A stretch of DNA of 64,000 nucleotides from Tangfeifania diversioriginum (GCF_900141875.1 NZ_FQZE01000003.1:1-64000); one strand, 5' to 3'. Counted from the first letter of the stretch, positions 47,700-57,741 are shown. Notes: generated by a model not told the origin, from the sequence alone. Numbers and translations are program-made.

Positions 47700-50585
47700 T
47701 CACAAAAATAGTTTCAGGTAGGTTGGTCCTTTCTCGCCCGAGCGGATCACAACTTTCTGAATCACCAGCCCGGCATCCACCATCCAGATTTTCACAGTAT
47801 GTTTTCCGGGTTCATGAATGTTGTGTTTTGTTGAAGTTTCAATGCTGTTGTTGCTTACCCAGCGCTCCCAGTCCTGTAATGTTTCATTTTCGTGAAGATT
47901 GATGATTTGCGGTTCTTCGTCATCCACAGAAACAGCAATTTTGCGGGTTTCGTCGTTGGTATAGTAGTTCAGTGTGGGCGAAAGCAGCACGTTTAGTTCA
48001 ATTTCGCCGGGCTCAAAAAGAAAGATATCGTATTCCAGCCGCGGACTGTCACCTTCCGGCTTAATTCTTTCGGCAGTTACCGGCTTAACAGTCACACCGC
48101 CAAGCGTTCTGCCAAGTCCCGAAATCACTTTCCAGGTAATATTTTCTGTTTCAACTTTCCGGTTGAAATGTTCAGCCTCCATGGAAACATAGCCTTTGCA
48201 TTCGGGAAAAGTTCCGGCGAGTTGGCTTTCATAAACTGTGGTTTTAAACACCCGTGCATTGACTGTTACGGTTTGCCCGTTGCCGCTAATTTTTACCGGA
48301 ACACTGTGATAGCCTGCCGGAACCAAATCACGGTTTACACTTGCCCACAAACGCACTTCGTCATCCACCGTTCCGCTTGCCGGATGAAATGTAAGCCACT
48401 CTTCACCCGTTTCAACACGATAAGAAAAGGGCACTTTGCCGCGGTTAAAAATTTCGATGTAAACCGAATTTTCACAAACGGTGCTGATTTCGGGCAGCGA
48501 CACATCTGCAACGCCGCTGGTCCAAAATTTTTCCGAACCTTCGATAGCCACGCCCATTTCTGCTTTTTCAGGAACAGAAATCGTTTCCACCTCGGGCATC
48601 GAATTCTCTGGCGGTTGTTGCCAGTAAGTATAACCGATGTGCGTTTGTGCCATCATGTGGTTCCATTTTCCGTTCGCCAGTTCGGTGTGGTAATAGTCGG
48701 TTATTTCGGCATCTTTTTCAAACAACTTTTCAACCCGGCTGGCCATTTGGTTTGTCAACGCACGCCCCTGGCTGGCATATAAACGGTTTTGAGCCGTGGT
48801 TACATACAAATCGTTGAGGTTGGCACAGGCGATAATCGGGTGCAAAACCAACTGATAAAAAGCGTCTTTGTCTTCGGCAGGAATTTTTTCGTACAGCTTT
48901 TTGGCCCGCTCCGCCAGTTGATTGTAGTCGCTCCTCACGCGTTCCGCTTCGTTAAAATGAATGAGGCTGTATGTTTCGGGCGACAACAATTCCGGTTTGC
49001 GGCGCCCGTTGAATTTGGTGTAAAGTCGCAGCATTTCAGCAATTTCAGTGCTGTGTTCGCTACCGAACTGTTCTTTGGCCCACAATTCAGTGTATTCATT
49101 CAGCCGTTCGGCTGGCCAGGCATCCGGGTCGAAAGCAAAATCGAGAAAAAACGAAATGGGGAGTTCCATGGGTTTCAGATCGCCCACATTTACAATCCAG
49201 ATACGGTCAACCCCGTGGCGGTAAGCCAAATTCATCTGCTCCCAAACCCGTGGCAGTGGACTGGTGTTTAACCATTTGTAATTCCGTGGCCCGCCTACAT
49301 AGTCGAAATGATAATAAATGCCGTAGCCGCCTTCACGTGGCGGGGCATCTGGCTTTGGAAGTTTGCGGATGTTGCCCCAGTTATCATCGCACAGCAACAA
49401 CGTAACATCATCGGGCACGCGCATTCCCTGGTCGTAATAATCCTGCACTTCTTTGTAAAGCGCCCAAAGCTGGGGCGTTTCAGCGGCATCTTCTCCGGTC
49501 ACATCTTCTATAATTTTGCGCTGGTCGGCAACAATCCGCTCGAGCAGCTCGATATTGGTTTCGTCGGTCATGGCCATGTCACCATCGCCGCGCATGGCAA
49601 GTGTAACAATACTTTCGCGGTCATCCATCCGTTCGATACCGCCTCTCCAGAACTCTTTCAGTATTTCCTCGTTGGTTTCATAATTCCAGTCGCCCTCGCC
49701 GCCGGCTTTCCACTCGGCGTGGGCGCGCATCATGGGTTCGTGGTGGGTGGTGCCCATCACAATTCCCAGTTCATGGGCCAGTTCAGCATTTTGCGGGTCG
49801 TCGCTGTAAAAACCGGCCCACCACATGGCAGGCCATAAATAGTTTCCTTTCATCCGGAGAATCAGCTCAAATACCTTTTCGTAAAAGAGATGGTTAAACC
49901 CGCCATAATTCTCAACAGCCCAGCGTCCGAGTGCAGGTTCCTCATCGTTCAGAAAAATACCACGATATTTCACTTTTGGGGTCCCCAGATTGTACCGGCC
50001 GTTTTTCACAAAAAGCTGCGACTTTGATTTGGGTGGTACATCGCTCCAGAAATGCCAGGGCGACATGCCCATCTGCCGCGAAAGGTCGAACATGCCGTAG
50101 ATGGTTCCCCGCTTGTCGCTTCCGGCAATTACCAAAGCTTTTGGAACATTGGGAAACGGATTTTCAACTACCTGAATCAGTGATGTTTCCCATTTCCCTT
50201 TTATATCGTCAACACTGATTTTCCCCGATTCAACTAAACCATCAATAAGTTTGCTTTGTCCGATTGTTCCGATAATTACTGCCTGCTGGCCCTGTGGAAA
50301 CTGGTCAAGAATAACCCGCGGCTTTGTTCCTGTAACTTTATAAATATCATTTTGAAGCATACCTGCTACTTTAATGACACCTGGATACTCATACCCATCA
50401 AGCACAAGTGGGGCAGTTTTACCGGATGAGACCAGGGTGAAATCATCAGGGGAAGGATGATTTGTTAAATATGCAACCGGCAACAAGTTTTCATTACCAT
50501 TTCCTGCAACACCCTTAAAAATAGGAAATAAACTAAGTGCAAATAATGAACAGAACAGAATAAATTTGAATTTATTTTTAGTCAT
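47700..50585 (-). CDS. GH115 alpha-glucuronidase
   Basis: The 961 residues start with a signal peptide (FSLFPIFKGVAG). GH115 hallmarks include KYRGIFLNDEEPALGRWA, LRMKGNYLWPAMWW, GIVMGTTHHEPMMRAHAEW and LCDDNWGNIRKLP, followed by C-terminal beta domains. GH115 removes 4-O-methylglucuronic acid from glucuronoxylan. It is the first gene of a GH115-GH105-GH36 run on the minus strand. A palindrome lies 14 bases before its start. Confidence 0.95.
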   Translation of the reverse strand: MTKNKFKFILFCSLFALSLFPIFKGVAGNGNENLLPVAYLTNHPSPDDFTLVSSGKTAPLVLDGYEYPGVIKVAGMLQNDIYKVTGTKPRVILDQFPQGQQAVIIGTIGQSKLIDGLVESGKISVDDIKGKWETSLIQVVENPFPNVPKALVIAGSDKRGTIYGMFDLSRQMGMSPWHFWSDVPPKSKSQLFVKNGRYNLGTPKVKYRGIFLNDEEPALGRWAVENYGGFNHLFYEKVFELILRMKGNYLWPAMWWAGFYSDDPQNAELAHELGIVMGTTHHEPMMRAHAEWKAGGEGDWNYETNEEILKEFWRGGIERMDDRESIVTLAMRGDGDMAMTDETNIELLERIVADQRKIIEDVTGEDAAETPQLWALYKEVQDYYDQGMRVPDDVTLLLCDDNWGNIRKLPKPDAPPREGGYGIYYHFDYVGGPRNYKWLNTSPLPRVWEQMNLAYRHGVDRIWIVNVGDLKPMELPISFFLDFAFDPDAWPAERLNEYTELWAKEQFGSEHSTEIAEMLRLYTKFNGRRKPELLSPETYSLIHFNEAERVRSDYNQLAERAKKLYEKIPAEDKDAFYQLVLHPIIACANLNDLYVTTAQNRLYASQGRALTNQMASRVEKLFEKDAEITDYYHTELANGKWNHMMAQTHIGYTYWQQPPENSMPEVETISVPEKAEMGVAIEGSEKFWTSGVADVSLPEISTVCENSVYIEIFNRGKVPFSYRVETGEEWLTFHPASGTVDDEVRLWASVNRDLVPAGYHSVPVKISGNGQTVTVNARVFKTTVYESQLAGTFPECKGYVSMEAEHFNRKVETENITWKVISGLGRTLGGVTVKPVTAERIKPEGDSPRLEYDIFLFEPGEIELNVLLSPTLNYYTNDETRKIAVSVDDEEPQIINLHENETLQDWERWVSNNSIETSTKHNIHEPGKHTVKIWMVDAGLVIQKVVIRSGEKGPTYLKLFL

Positions 50586-51063
50586 TTTTCAAACAGGTTT
50601 AAACGTTTAATGATTTACAAAACCAATATACTCTTTTTCTGAGAAATAACAAGTTTACAATGAGTTAACATCGATTTCCCAAAAACACTAAAACACTAAC
50701 AATCAGCTATTTAATTTTCAAAAAATCATAGTGTAAAAAGGACAATTTTTCACCTAAAATCATTTTTTGTTTCTTTGCATCGGATTATGATAATTTCAAT
50801 AGCGGAAACGTCACAAAATAAAATTGAAATTGCGAATGGCCTTTCAGAACTGAAAAGCCCGGAATATCCCCTTGAACCCAAAATTAAAAACCACAAAATC
50901 AAATCATTGCCTCAGAACAATAACAATTTAAAAATGTTATTAAAGATGTTTATGACAAATTTAAGTTGAAGGAAATCAACAAAAAACGGAGACATAAAAA
51001 TGTTTTGTTGAACCATATATAAAAATAAAAAACAGATTTAGAACCATTTAAAAATTATTGTTT
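50586..51063. other. Intergenic region between GH115 and the porin gene
   Basis: These 478 bases hold the palindrome above and a 60-codon frame at 50787-50969 beginning MIISIAETSQNKIEIANG. After a +1 shift the frame continues DVYDKFKLKEINKKRR to about 51030. The codons look protein-like, so it may be a frameshifted gene remnant, but I do not recognise it. It may equally be a long untranslated leader of the porin operon. Confidence 0.35.
50599..50610. promoter_or_regulatory. Palindromic operator candidate upstream of GH115
   Basis: TTAAACGTTTAA is a perfect 12-bp palindrome with a central CG, the form bound by many LacI/GalR-family sugar repressors. It is centred about 19 bases before the GH115 start. 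No regulator gene is adjacent. Confidence 0.4.
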
Positions 51064-52281
51064 ATGATTATGAAACGAAAATTACTTTTTATTGCATTGC
51101 TATTATCGAGTTTTTTAACTTTTGCTCAAGATGAGGAGAAAGAAGACGGTTTTACGTTTGGCGGTGCCATGCGTTACAACATTCTTTCTACAAACTACGA
51201 AAGTGGCTCTAACAGCCTGAACCCGCAATTTACATGGGACACTTGGCGATTGAATGTTGACGGTTCGATGGCAGGGATCGACCTCAGTTTTGAGTACAGG
51301 TTTTACCCCACGTTCGGATCTCACTTTATCCATCACGGATTTCTGGGATATGCCTTTTCTGACAATGTTTACATGGAACTTGGTGTAACTCAGGTGCCTT
51401 TTGGTATTACTACTTACGCCTCACACTCATGGTGGTTCCAGGGACCTTACTATGTTGGACTGGAGGATGACTACGACATGGGTATCAATTTCGACATTAA
51501 CACCGGCGAAAACGGTATTTTGTCTCTAGCCTATTTTCGTCAGGCAGAACCTGAAGGACCACGTGCCGGTGGTGATGTAACTTACGGGAACGCAGGCCCA
51601 GGTCGCTATTCTTACGACATTGTTCCGGGAACCGGTGCAACTGAAAACAACGGCGAAACTGCAACCGTGGCAGCACACATCCGCGAACTCGGACAGTTTA
51701 ATGCCCGCTATGCCTACAATGTAGCTGACGGCTGGGAGCTTGGAGCTTCTGCGCAAATTGGTGGAATTTACAACTCTGTTTTAGATGAATCTGAAACTTC
51801 TACTGCATTTGCAGGGCATGTTGTCGGAAATTTTGGTAACTTTAACCTTAAAGCTGAGTATGTTAATTATAACTACAAAGCTAAAAGCGACGACGGACAG
51901 GACCTTGACGTGATTCAGATGGGAGCATACGGCGATATTTATTACGGTGGCGATAACTACACAGGTGGTGTAGCAGCAAAAGCCAACATGTACGTAGCCG
52001 GATTAGCTTACACCATTCCGGTTGAATGGGGGCCCATTTCAAGTATTCAGCCATACGTTGACTACACGTTGATTGACAAAACAAACGAAAACTTCCACGA
52101 CACCGAACATTTAATTCCCGGATTCCTGGTAAGTGCAGGAGGTATTTATGCCTATTTCGATTATGCAATGGGTAAAAACCAGCCCTGGCTAACTGACGAT
52201 TTCGGAAAAGGTTTAGGTTCAGGTGTTGCTGATCCGGATTGGAACAAACGTTTCAATATTAACATTGGATACTATTTCTAA
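51064..52281 (+). CDS. Outer-membrane porin-like beta-barrel protein
   Basis: About 405 residues with a signal peptide (LLFIALLLSSFLTFAQ) and alternating beta strands ending in an aromatic C-terminus (NINIGYYF), typical of outer-membrane porins. HGFLGYAFSDNVYMELGVTQVPFG resembles phosphate-selective porin-like barrels. The start is ATG at 51064 or 51070. It is followed 24 bases later by the glycine betaine importer genes, so it may be the outer-membrane channel for that solute. Confidence 0.8.
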   Translation: MIMKRKLLFIALLLSSFLTFAQDEEKEDGFTFGGAMRYNILSTNYESGSNSLNPQFTWDTWRLNVDGSMAGIDLSFEYRFYPTFGSHFIHHGFLGYAFSDNVYMELGVTQVPFGITTYASHSWWFQGPYYVGLEDDYDMGINFDINTGENGILSLAYFRQAEPEGPRAGGDVTYGNAGPGRYSYDIVPGTGATENNGETATVAAHIRELGQFNARYAYNVADGWELGASAQIGGIYNSVLDESETSTAFAGHVVGNFGNFNLKAEYVNYNYKAKSDDGQDLDVIQMGAYGDIYYGGDNYTGGVAAKANMYVAGLAYTIPVEWGPISSIQPYVDYTLIDKTNENFHDTEHLIPGFLVSAGGIYAYFDYAMGKNQPWLTDDFGKGLGSGVADPDWNKRFNINIGYYF

Positions 52282-52305
52282 AAAAAATAACTAAATTTTA
52301 AATTT

Positions 52306-53547
52306 ATGGCCGACGATAACAACATTAGAATTAAAGTAGAGGATCTGACCCTCATTTTCGGAAAACGAAAAAAAGAGGCGCTGGAACTTCTCAATCAGGG
52401 TTACAGCAAGACTGACATCCTGAAAAAGACAAAATGCACCGTAGGTGTAAACAAGGCCAGTTTCGAAATTAAAAAGGGAGAAATTTTTGTTATCATGGGG
52501 CTGTCGGGCAGCGGAAAGTCAACACTTATCCGCTGCCTTAACCGGCTCAATGACCCGACCGATGGCAGAGTGTATTTTAAAGAACACGATATCACCCGTG
52601 ATTCGAACAAACAATTGCTCGATACCCGCCGCACCGAAATGAGTATGGTCTTTCAGAAATTTGGCCTGCTCCCACACCGGACTATACTGGAAAACGCAGC
52701 TTTCGGTCTCGAAATCAGAGGAGAGCCAAAAGAGCAACGGGATGAAAAAGGCATGAAAGCACTGAAGACCGTTGGTTTGGAAGGATACGAAGATCAGTAC
52801 CCTGCGGAATTGTCAGGAGGGATGCAGCAACGTGTTGGTCTGGCAAGAGCACTTGCCAACGACACCGATGTGCTGCTGATGGACGAAGCTTTTTCAGCAC
52901 TCGACCCACTGATTAAATCCGACATGCAGGATGAGTTACTGCAAATCCAGAATAAGTTGCATAAAACCATCGTGTTTATTACGCACGACCTGGATGAAGC
53001 AATGAAGGTGGGCGACCGGATTGCCATTATGAAAGATGGCGTGGTGGAACAAATTGGTACAGCCGAGGAAATTCTTACTGATCCGGCAACTGAATATGTT
53101 GAGGCATTTGTGGAAAAAGTGGATCGTAAAACCATTATTACAGCAGAAACGCTGATGTTCGACAACCCGATAATTGTCAGGTTCAAAAAAGACGGGCCAA
53201 AAGCAGCAATACGCAAAATGCGTGAAGCAGGAGTCAATGTTCTTCCGGTGGAAGACAATGATGAAAAATTTTTGGGCTACGTATGGCTTGAAGATATGCT
53301 GAAACTTGAAAAAGAGAAAGCTAAAACTGTAGAAAGCGCACTGAATACAGAAGTTCCGAGTGTTTACAAACACTACACAGTGGAAGAAATGCTGCCGCTG
53401 ATTACAGGGCACCATCATCCGCTTGCAGTAGTTGACGATGAAGGAAAACTCGAGGGTATTATAACCCAAACTTCGTTAATTATTGAGTCAACACGGTTTG
53501 ACGACAAAGAGATGGATAAATTAATTGGAGAAGCAAACGAATTATAA
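52306..53547 (+). CDS. proV: Glycine betaine/proline ABC transporter ATPase
   Basis: The 413-residue ATPase has Walker A GLSGSGKS, signature LSGGMQQRVG and Walker B VLLMDEAFSALD. The N-terminus (LIFGKRKKEALELLNQG) is characteristic of ProV/OpuAA. Two CBS domains at about 285-410 sense ionic strength in this family. It powers compatible-solute uptake under osmotic stress. proW begins one base after its stop. Confidence 0.95.
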   Translation: MADDNNIRIKVEDLTLIFGKRKKEALELLNQGYSKTDILKKTKCTVGVNKASFEIKKGEIFVIMGLSGSGKSTLIRCLNRLNDPTDGRVYFKEHDITRDSNKQLLDTRRTEMSMVFQKFGLLPHRTILENAAFGLEIRGEPKEQRDEKGMKALKTVGLEGYEDQYPAELSGGMQQRVGLARALANDTDVLLMDEAFSALDPLIKSDMQDELLQIQNKLHKTIVFITHDLDEAMKVGDRIAIMKDGVVEQIGTAEEILTDPATEYVEAFVEKVDRKTIITAETLMFDNPIIVRFKKDGPKAAIRKMREAGVNVLPVEDNDEKFLGYVWLEDMLKLEKEKAKTVESALNTEVPSVYKHYTVEEMLPLITGHHHPLAVVDDEGKLEGIITQTSLIIESTRFDDKEMDKLIGEANEL

Positions 53548-53548
53548 T

Positions 53549-54412
53549 ATGGAAAAGATTTTACCAATTGGAGAATACATTGAGAAAGGAATTAATTCAC
53601 TCGAACAAAATTTATCCTTTCTCTGGAGTGCCATCGACGATGGTATTTCCTGGCTGGTGGAAAACATGAATGATTTGTTTCTTGCGATACCGTTTGTTAT
53701 CATTCTTGCACTAATAGCATTTATTGCATATTATGTGAAAGCAGGCAACAAAATGTTTACCCTGTCAGGGTTGAAAAAAGCGTATGGCCTTACGATCTTT
53801 GTTATCCTCGGTTTATTGCTGATATACGCAATGGGCTATTGGGAAGAAGCCATTCAAACCACAACCCTGGTAATTGTTTCAACCATTATTGCACTAATTC
53901 TTGGGATACCGTTTGGAATTTGGTCGGCTAAAAGCAATACGGCTGATACCGTAATACGGCCCATTCTCGACTTTATGCAAACAATGCCCGCTTTTGTTTA
54001 CCTCATTCCGGCTATTTTCTTTTTCAGTGTGGGGAACACTCCTGGTGTTATTGCAACGGTAATTTTTTCGTTGCCGCCATCAGTTAGGTTAACCAACCTG
54101 GGAATCAGAAATGTTCCGGGCGATGTGATTGAAGCAGGCAGGGCATTTGGGGCCAACGAGAACCAGATTTTATATAAAATTCAGTTGCCGCTGGCAATGC
54201 CTACAATTCTTGCAGGTATCAACCAGGTAATTTTACTTGCACTTTCTATGGTGGTAATTGCTTCCATGGTAGGAGCAAAAGGACTGGGAAGTATTGTTTA
54301 CCAGGGAATTCAGCAAAATGATATTGCAAAAGGATTTGAATCCGGTTTGGGAATTGTTGTTTTGGCAATGATACTCGACAGGATTACACAATCCATAGGA
54401 AGTAAAAAATAA
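53549..54412 (+). CDS. proW: Glycine betaine/proline ABC transporter permease
   Basis: This 287-residue permease has about seven transmembrane helices and the ABC-permease EAA-like loop VIEAGRAFGANENQILYKIQLPLAMPTI. The sequence DFMQTMPAFVYLIPAIFFF matches ProW/OpuAB. I chose ATG at 53549, just after the proV stop, over an upstream in-frame TTG that would overlap proV. Confidence 0.95.
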   Translation: MEKILPIGEYIEKGINSLEQNLSFLWSAIDDGISWLVENMNDLFLAIPFVIILALIAFIAYYVKAGNKMFTLSGLKKAYGLTIFVILGLLLIYAMGYWEEAIQTTTLVIVSTIIALILGIPFGIWSAKSNTADTVIRPILDFMQTMPAFVYLIPAIFFFSVGNTPGVIATVIFSLPPSVRLTNLGIRNVPGDVIEAGRAFGANENQILYKIQLPLAMPTILAGINQVILLALSMVVIASMVGAKGLGSIVYQGIQQNDIAKGFESGLGIVVLAMILDRITQSIGSKK

Positions 54413-54438
54413 GTAGTAACCTTAAAAAACGAATAATT

Positions 54439-55305
54439 ATGATGAAATTCAAAAAATTACTGAGCTTAGTAGTAGTAGCAGGACTTGTTTTTGCCATTAG
54501 CTCTTGCGGTGGTGGATCTGGTTCGAAAGAAGAATCGAAAAAAGAAGTAACAATATTATACCCGAACTGGGGAGAAGGAATTGCCTTCACCCACCTGGCA
54601 AAAGTTGCCCTCGAAGACAAAGGGTATGATGTTGAAATTATTAACCTCGAACCGGGACTAATCTACGGCGAGTTGTCGAAAGAGAACGCAAAAGGCGATG
54701 TTTTTCTCGACGCTTGGTTGCCACACACCCACGCTCCTTACTGGGAAGATTATGGCGACAAACTTGTAAAACTCGGCGAATCATTTAGTGGAGGAACAAC
54801 CGGATTGGTTGTGCCATCGTATGTGGATATTAATTCTATTGAAGAATTGAATGACCATGTGGATGAATTTGACGGTGAAATTATTGGAATTGGCAGCGGT
54901 GCAGGAATCCACGCCAATACCTTAAAAGCTATCGAAGAATATGACCTCGACTTTGAACAACTTACCTCAAGCGGCCCGGCAATGGTTGCCAGCCTGGATA
55001 AAGCCGTTGCAAACGATGAATGGATTGTTATTACAGGTTGGAAACCTCACTTCATGTGGGCAAACTTCGATATCAAATATCTTGACGACCCGAAAGGGGT
55101 TTACCCAACAGACGTGTGCGCCATAGTTTCAAGATCTGATTTTGAAGAAGACAGCCCCGAAGCGGCACAATTCTTCAAAAACTTCAACCTGCGCGAAGAG
55201 CAGCTTTACAGCCTGATGGGCGCCATTGACATGGAAGGTGAAGAAGCCGGGGCAACAAGATGGTACGAAGCTAACAAAGCCATGGTTGACGGCTGGTTCG
55301 AATAA
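54439..55305 (+). CDS. proX: Glycine betaine-binding lipoprotein
   Basis: The 288-residue lipoprotein has its lipobox Cys at residue 23 (ISSCGGG). Ligand-box aromatic residues are visible in NWGEGIAFTH, DAWLPHTHAPYWEDYG and GWKPHFMW, as in OpuAC/ProX. It captures glycine betaine or a similar quaternary amine in the periplasm. It is the last gene of the operon and is followed by two hairpins. Confidence 0.95.
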   Translation: MMKFKKLLSLVVVAGLVFAISSCGGGSGSKEESKKEVTILYPNWGEGIAFTHLAKVALEDKGYDVEIINLEPGLIYGELSKENAKGDVFLDAWLPHTHAPYWEDYGDKLVKLGESFSGGTTGLVVPSYVDINSIEELNDHVDEFDGEIIGIGSGAGIHANTLKAIEEYDLDFEQLTSSGPAMVASLDKAVANDEWIVITGWKPHFMWANFDIKYLDDPKGVYPTDVCAIVSRSDFEEDSPEAAQFFKNFNLREEQLYSLMGAIDMEGEEAGATRWYEANKAMVDGWFE

Positions 55306-55349
55306 GAGTATAAATAGATATTTCAACTTATTCAAAAGCCTGAATAATA

Positions 55350-55385
55350 AAAAACCTGGATGGTAAAATCCATCCAGGTTTTTTT
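55350..55385 (+). terminator. Terminator after proX
   Basis: AAAACCTGGATGG and CCATCCAGGTTTT form a perfect stem around a 6-nt loop, followed by more T. Confidence 0.9.
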
Positions 55386-55396
55386 ATGCCTATAAG

Positions 55397-55424
55397 AAAA
55401 GGTTGCCAGATTTGGCAACCTTTT
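55397..55424. terminator. Second, symmetrical hairpin between proX and the fasciclin gene
   Basis: AAAAGGTTGCC and GGCAACCTTTT are exact complements around AGATTT. It can terminate in both directions and probably serves the minus-strand fasciclin gene. Confidence 0.75.
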
Positions 55425-55512
55425 GGTATTGCACAAATAACCTGATTACTCACCCCACTCACCACTCTTCATAATTTCCAACTACACCCTGTGAATGAAG
55501 TAATTAACAGGA

Positions 55513-57576
55513 TTATCTGACAATCAGTTTTTCAGTTACTTTATTGAAACCATTTTCCAGTGAAATGAAATAAACACCGGATTTCACGCCACTTAAGTCA
55601 ATTTGTTGACCACTGCTAACTACTTTTTCAGTACGTATCAGTTTACCTGAAATATCAATAATTTGAACAGTACTGCCAATTTCGTCAGTGCGGACGGTAA
55701 TGTAGCCGGCAGCCGGATTTGGATAAAAATCAAATCTGATTTCTTTCAGAGTTGTAACGCTCGTGGGTGTTAAATCCATCAAAATTACAGTATCAATAAC
55801 ATGTACCACACCGTTTTGTGCTTCAATATCAACAGCCGTGATGTTGCTCACGCGGCCGTTCGGGTCAGTTACTTTCGCGCCGTCTTCCAGGCTGAATGTC
55901 AATTCCTGACCAAGTAGTGTTTCTGCCATCAAACCTTCGCTCAGGTCGGTTGACATCACTTTTCCGGAAAGCACGTGCATCTGCAAAACAGCTTCCAGCG
56001 TTTCAGTGGCGATGTCGCCCAGTGAAGTGGCACCCAGTTCATTCAGCAATGCGGCAAAAGCAGCGTTGGTCGGGGCAAACACGGTAAACGGGCCTTCGCC
56101 GGTCAAAGCGCTTACGAAGTCGATGGTCAAATCTTCGCGGGTTAAAGCCTGTACCAGAATGCTGAAGTCCTCATTGCCGGTAGCAATGTCAACTACTGTT
56201 TCCGGACGTAAATCCGAAAGAATTACCGTGTCGATTACATGTACCACACCGTTTTGTGCTTCAATATCAACAGCCGTGATGTTGCTCACACGACCGTTCG
56301 GGTCAATCACTTTTGCGCCGTCTTCCAGGCTGAATGTCAATTCCTGACCAAGTAGTGTTTCTGCCATCAAACCTTCGCTTAAATCGGCGGACATTACTTT
56401 GCCGGCCAGTACATGCATTTGCAATACAGCCTCCAGTGTTTCGGTGTCGATATCGTTTAATGAAGTGGCACCCAGTTCATCCAGTAATGCGGCAAAAGCT
56501 GCGTTGGTCGGGGCAAATACGGTAAACGGGCCTTCACCGGTCAGCGCACCTACAAAGTCGATGGTCAAATCTTCGCGGGTCAAAGCAGCTACCAGGATGC
56601 TAAAATTATCGTCTGAAATGGCGATGTCAACTACAGTTTCAGGACGCTGGTCGGGTAAAATTACGGTATCAATAACATGTACAACACCATTCTGCGCTTC
56701 AATATCCACGGCGGTGATGTTGCTCACGCGACCGTTCGGATCGGTAATTTTAGCTCCACCTTCCAGGCTGAATGTCAATTCCTGGCCCAGCAGGGTTTCG
56801 GCAGTCAGTCCTTCGCTCAAATCAGTGGACATTACTTTGCCGGAAAGCACGTGCATCTGCAATACAGCTTCCAAAGTTTCGGTGGCGATGTCGTCCAGTG
56901 AACTTGCTCCCAGCTCATCCAGCAATGCAGCAAAAGCTGCGTTGGTCGGGGCAAACACAGTGAACGGACCTTCACCGGTGAGTGAGCCCACAAAGTCGAT
57001 GGTCAAATCTTCACGGGTCAAAGCAGCTACCAGGTTGCTGAAATTATCGTCTGAAGTGGCGATGTCAACTACAGTTTCAGGGATTTCTGCCAAATGTTTG
57101 TACTCATCCGGAAGTAAAACGACATCAATAACATGCACAACACCATTGTCAGCCTCCAGATCGGCAACAGTTACTTTGGCCCCGTCAATAAAAACTCCCT
57201 CATCATTAACAGAAATCCCAAGGTCTTCTCCATAATAAGTATTCGCAGTCATTCCGTCAGATAAATCCGAACTCATCACCTTACCGTCAAGCACGTGGTG
57301 AAGCAAAATATCTGTCAAAGCTCCCCTGGAATCAGAGAGGAGTGCATCAATGGTTCCTTCCGGCAGGGCCTGAAAGGCGGCATCGGTAGGAGCAAAAATG
57401 GTAAACGGTCCAGCTCCTCTCAAATCATCTTCCAGATTCGATTCTACAATGGCCGTTTCCAAAATGGTGTGGTTTTCACTTCCGGCAATAATATCAACCA
57501 CTTTGGTTGCTTTGGCTGATAAACCAATAGTTGAAATAACCATGGTTGCAATGAAGAAAAGTCTAAAATGTTTCAT
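55513..57576 (-). CDS. Secreted protein with four fasciclin (FAS1) domains and T9SS sorting domain
   Basis: The 687 residues have a signal peptide (to about 20), a divergent FAS1 domain at about 25-167, three nearly identical 146-residue FAS1 domains at 168-313, 314-459 and 460-605, and a sorting domain (FYPNPAAGYITV to EKLIVR). FAS1 motifs recur: FAPTNAAFAALLDELG and NGVVHVIDTVIL. FAS1 domains mediate adhesion. The duplicated units keep the reading frame. Confidence 0.95.
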   Translation of the reverse strand: MKHFRLFFIATMVISTIGLSAKATKVVDIIAGSENHTILETAIVESNLEDDLRGAGPFTIFAPTDAAFQALPEGTIDALLSDSRGALTDILLHHVLDGKVMSSDLSDGMTANTYYGEDLGISVNDEGVFIDGAKVTVADLEADNGVVHVIDVVLLPDEYKHLAEIPETVVDIATSDDNFSNLVAALTREDLTIDFVGSLTGEGPFTVFAPTNAAFAALLDELGASSLDDIATETLEAVLQMHVLSGKVMSTDLSEGLTAETLLGQELTFSLEGGAKITDPNGRVSNITAVDIEAQNGVVHVIDTVILPDQRPETVVDIAISDDNFSILVAALTREDLTIDFVGALTGEGPFTVFAPTNAAFAALLDELGATSLNDIDTETLEAVLQMHVLAGKVMSADLSEGLMAETLLGQELTFSLEDGAKVIDPNGRVSNITAVDIEAQNGVVHVIDTVILSDLRPETVVDIATGNEDFSILVQALTREDLTIDFVSALTGEGPFTVFAPTNAAFAALLNELGATSLGDIATETLEAVLQMHVLSGKVMSTDLSEGLMAETLLGQELTFSLEDGAKVTDPNGRVSNITAVDIEAQNGVVHVIDTVILMDLTPTSVTTLKEIRFDFYPNPAAGYITVRTDEIGSTVQIIDISGKLIRTEKVVSSGQQIDLSGVKSGVYFISLENGFNKVTEKLIVR
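55762..57075 (-). repeat. Three tandem 438-bp repeats in the fasciclin gene
   Basis: The sequence ATGTACCACACC or a one-base variant recurs at 55801, 56239 and 56677, exactly 438 bp apart, and the flanking bases match closely. This implies recent in-frame duplication and allows copy number to change by recombination. Confidence 0.9.
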
Positions 57577-57741
57577 AGTTTTTTAATTTTTGTTTAATAT
57601 TAACAATAAAACAATAAACAATTATTTTTGTTTCACAATTCATCTTTTCATTTAAACAAAAATTAAAACGACACTTCAAACACCTCTTTAATAGATGCAT
57701 GCAGGATTATTATCTGTAAAATAAATATGGACAGGTGGTGG

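Noticed and set aside
56399-57235. 278-codon open frame on the plus strand
   Set aside because: It is antisense to the repeated fasciclin domains; its own repeats only mirror the 438-bp DNA repeats.
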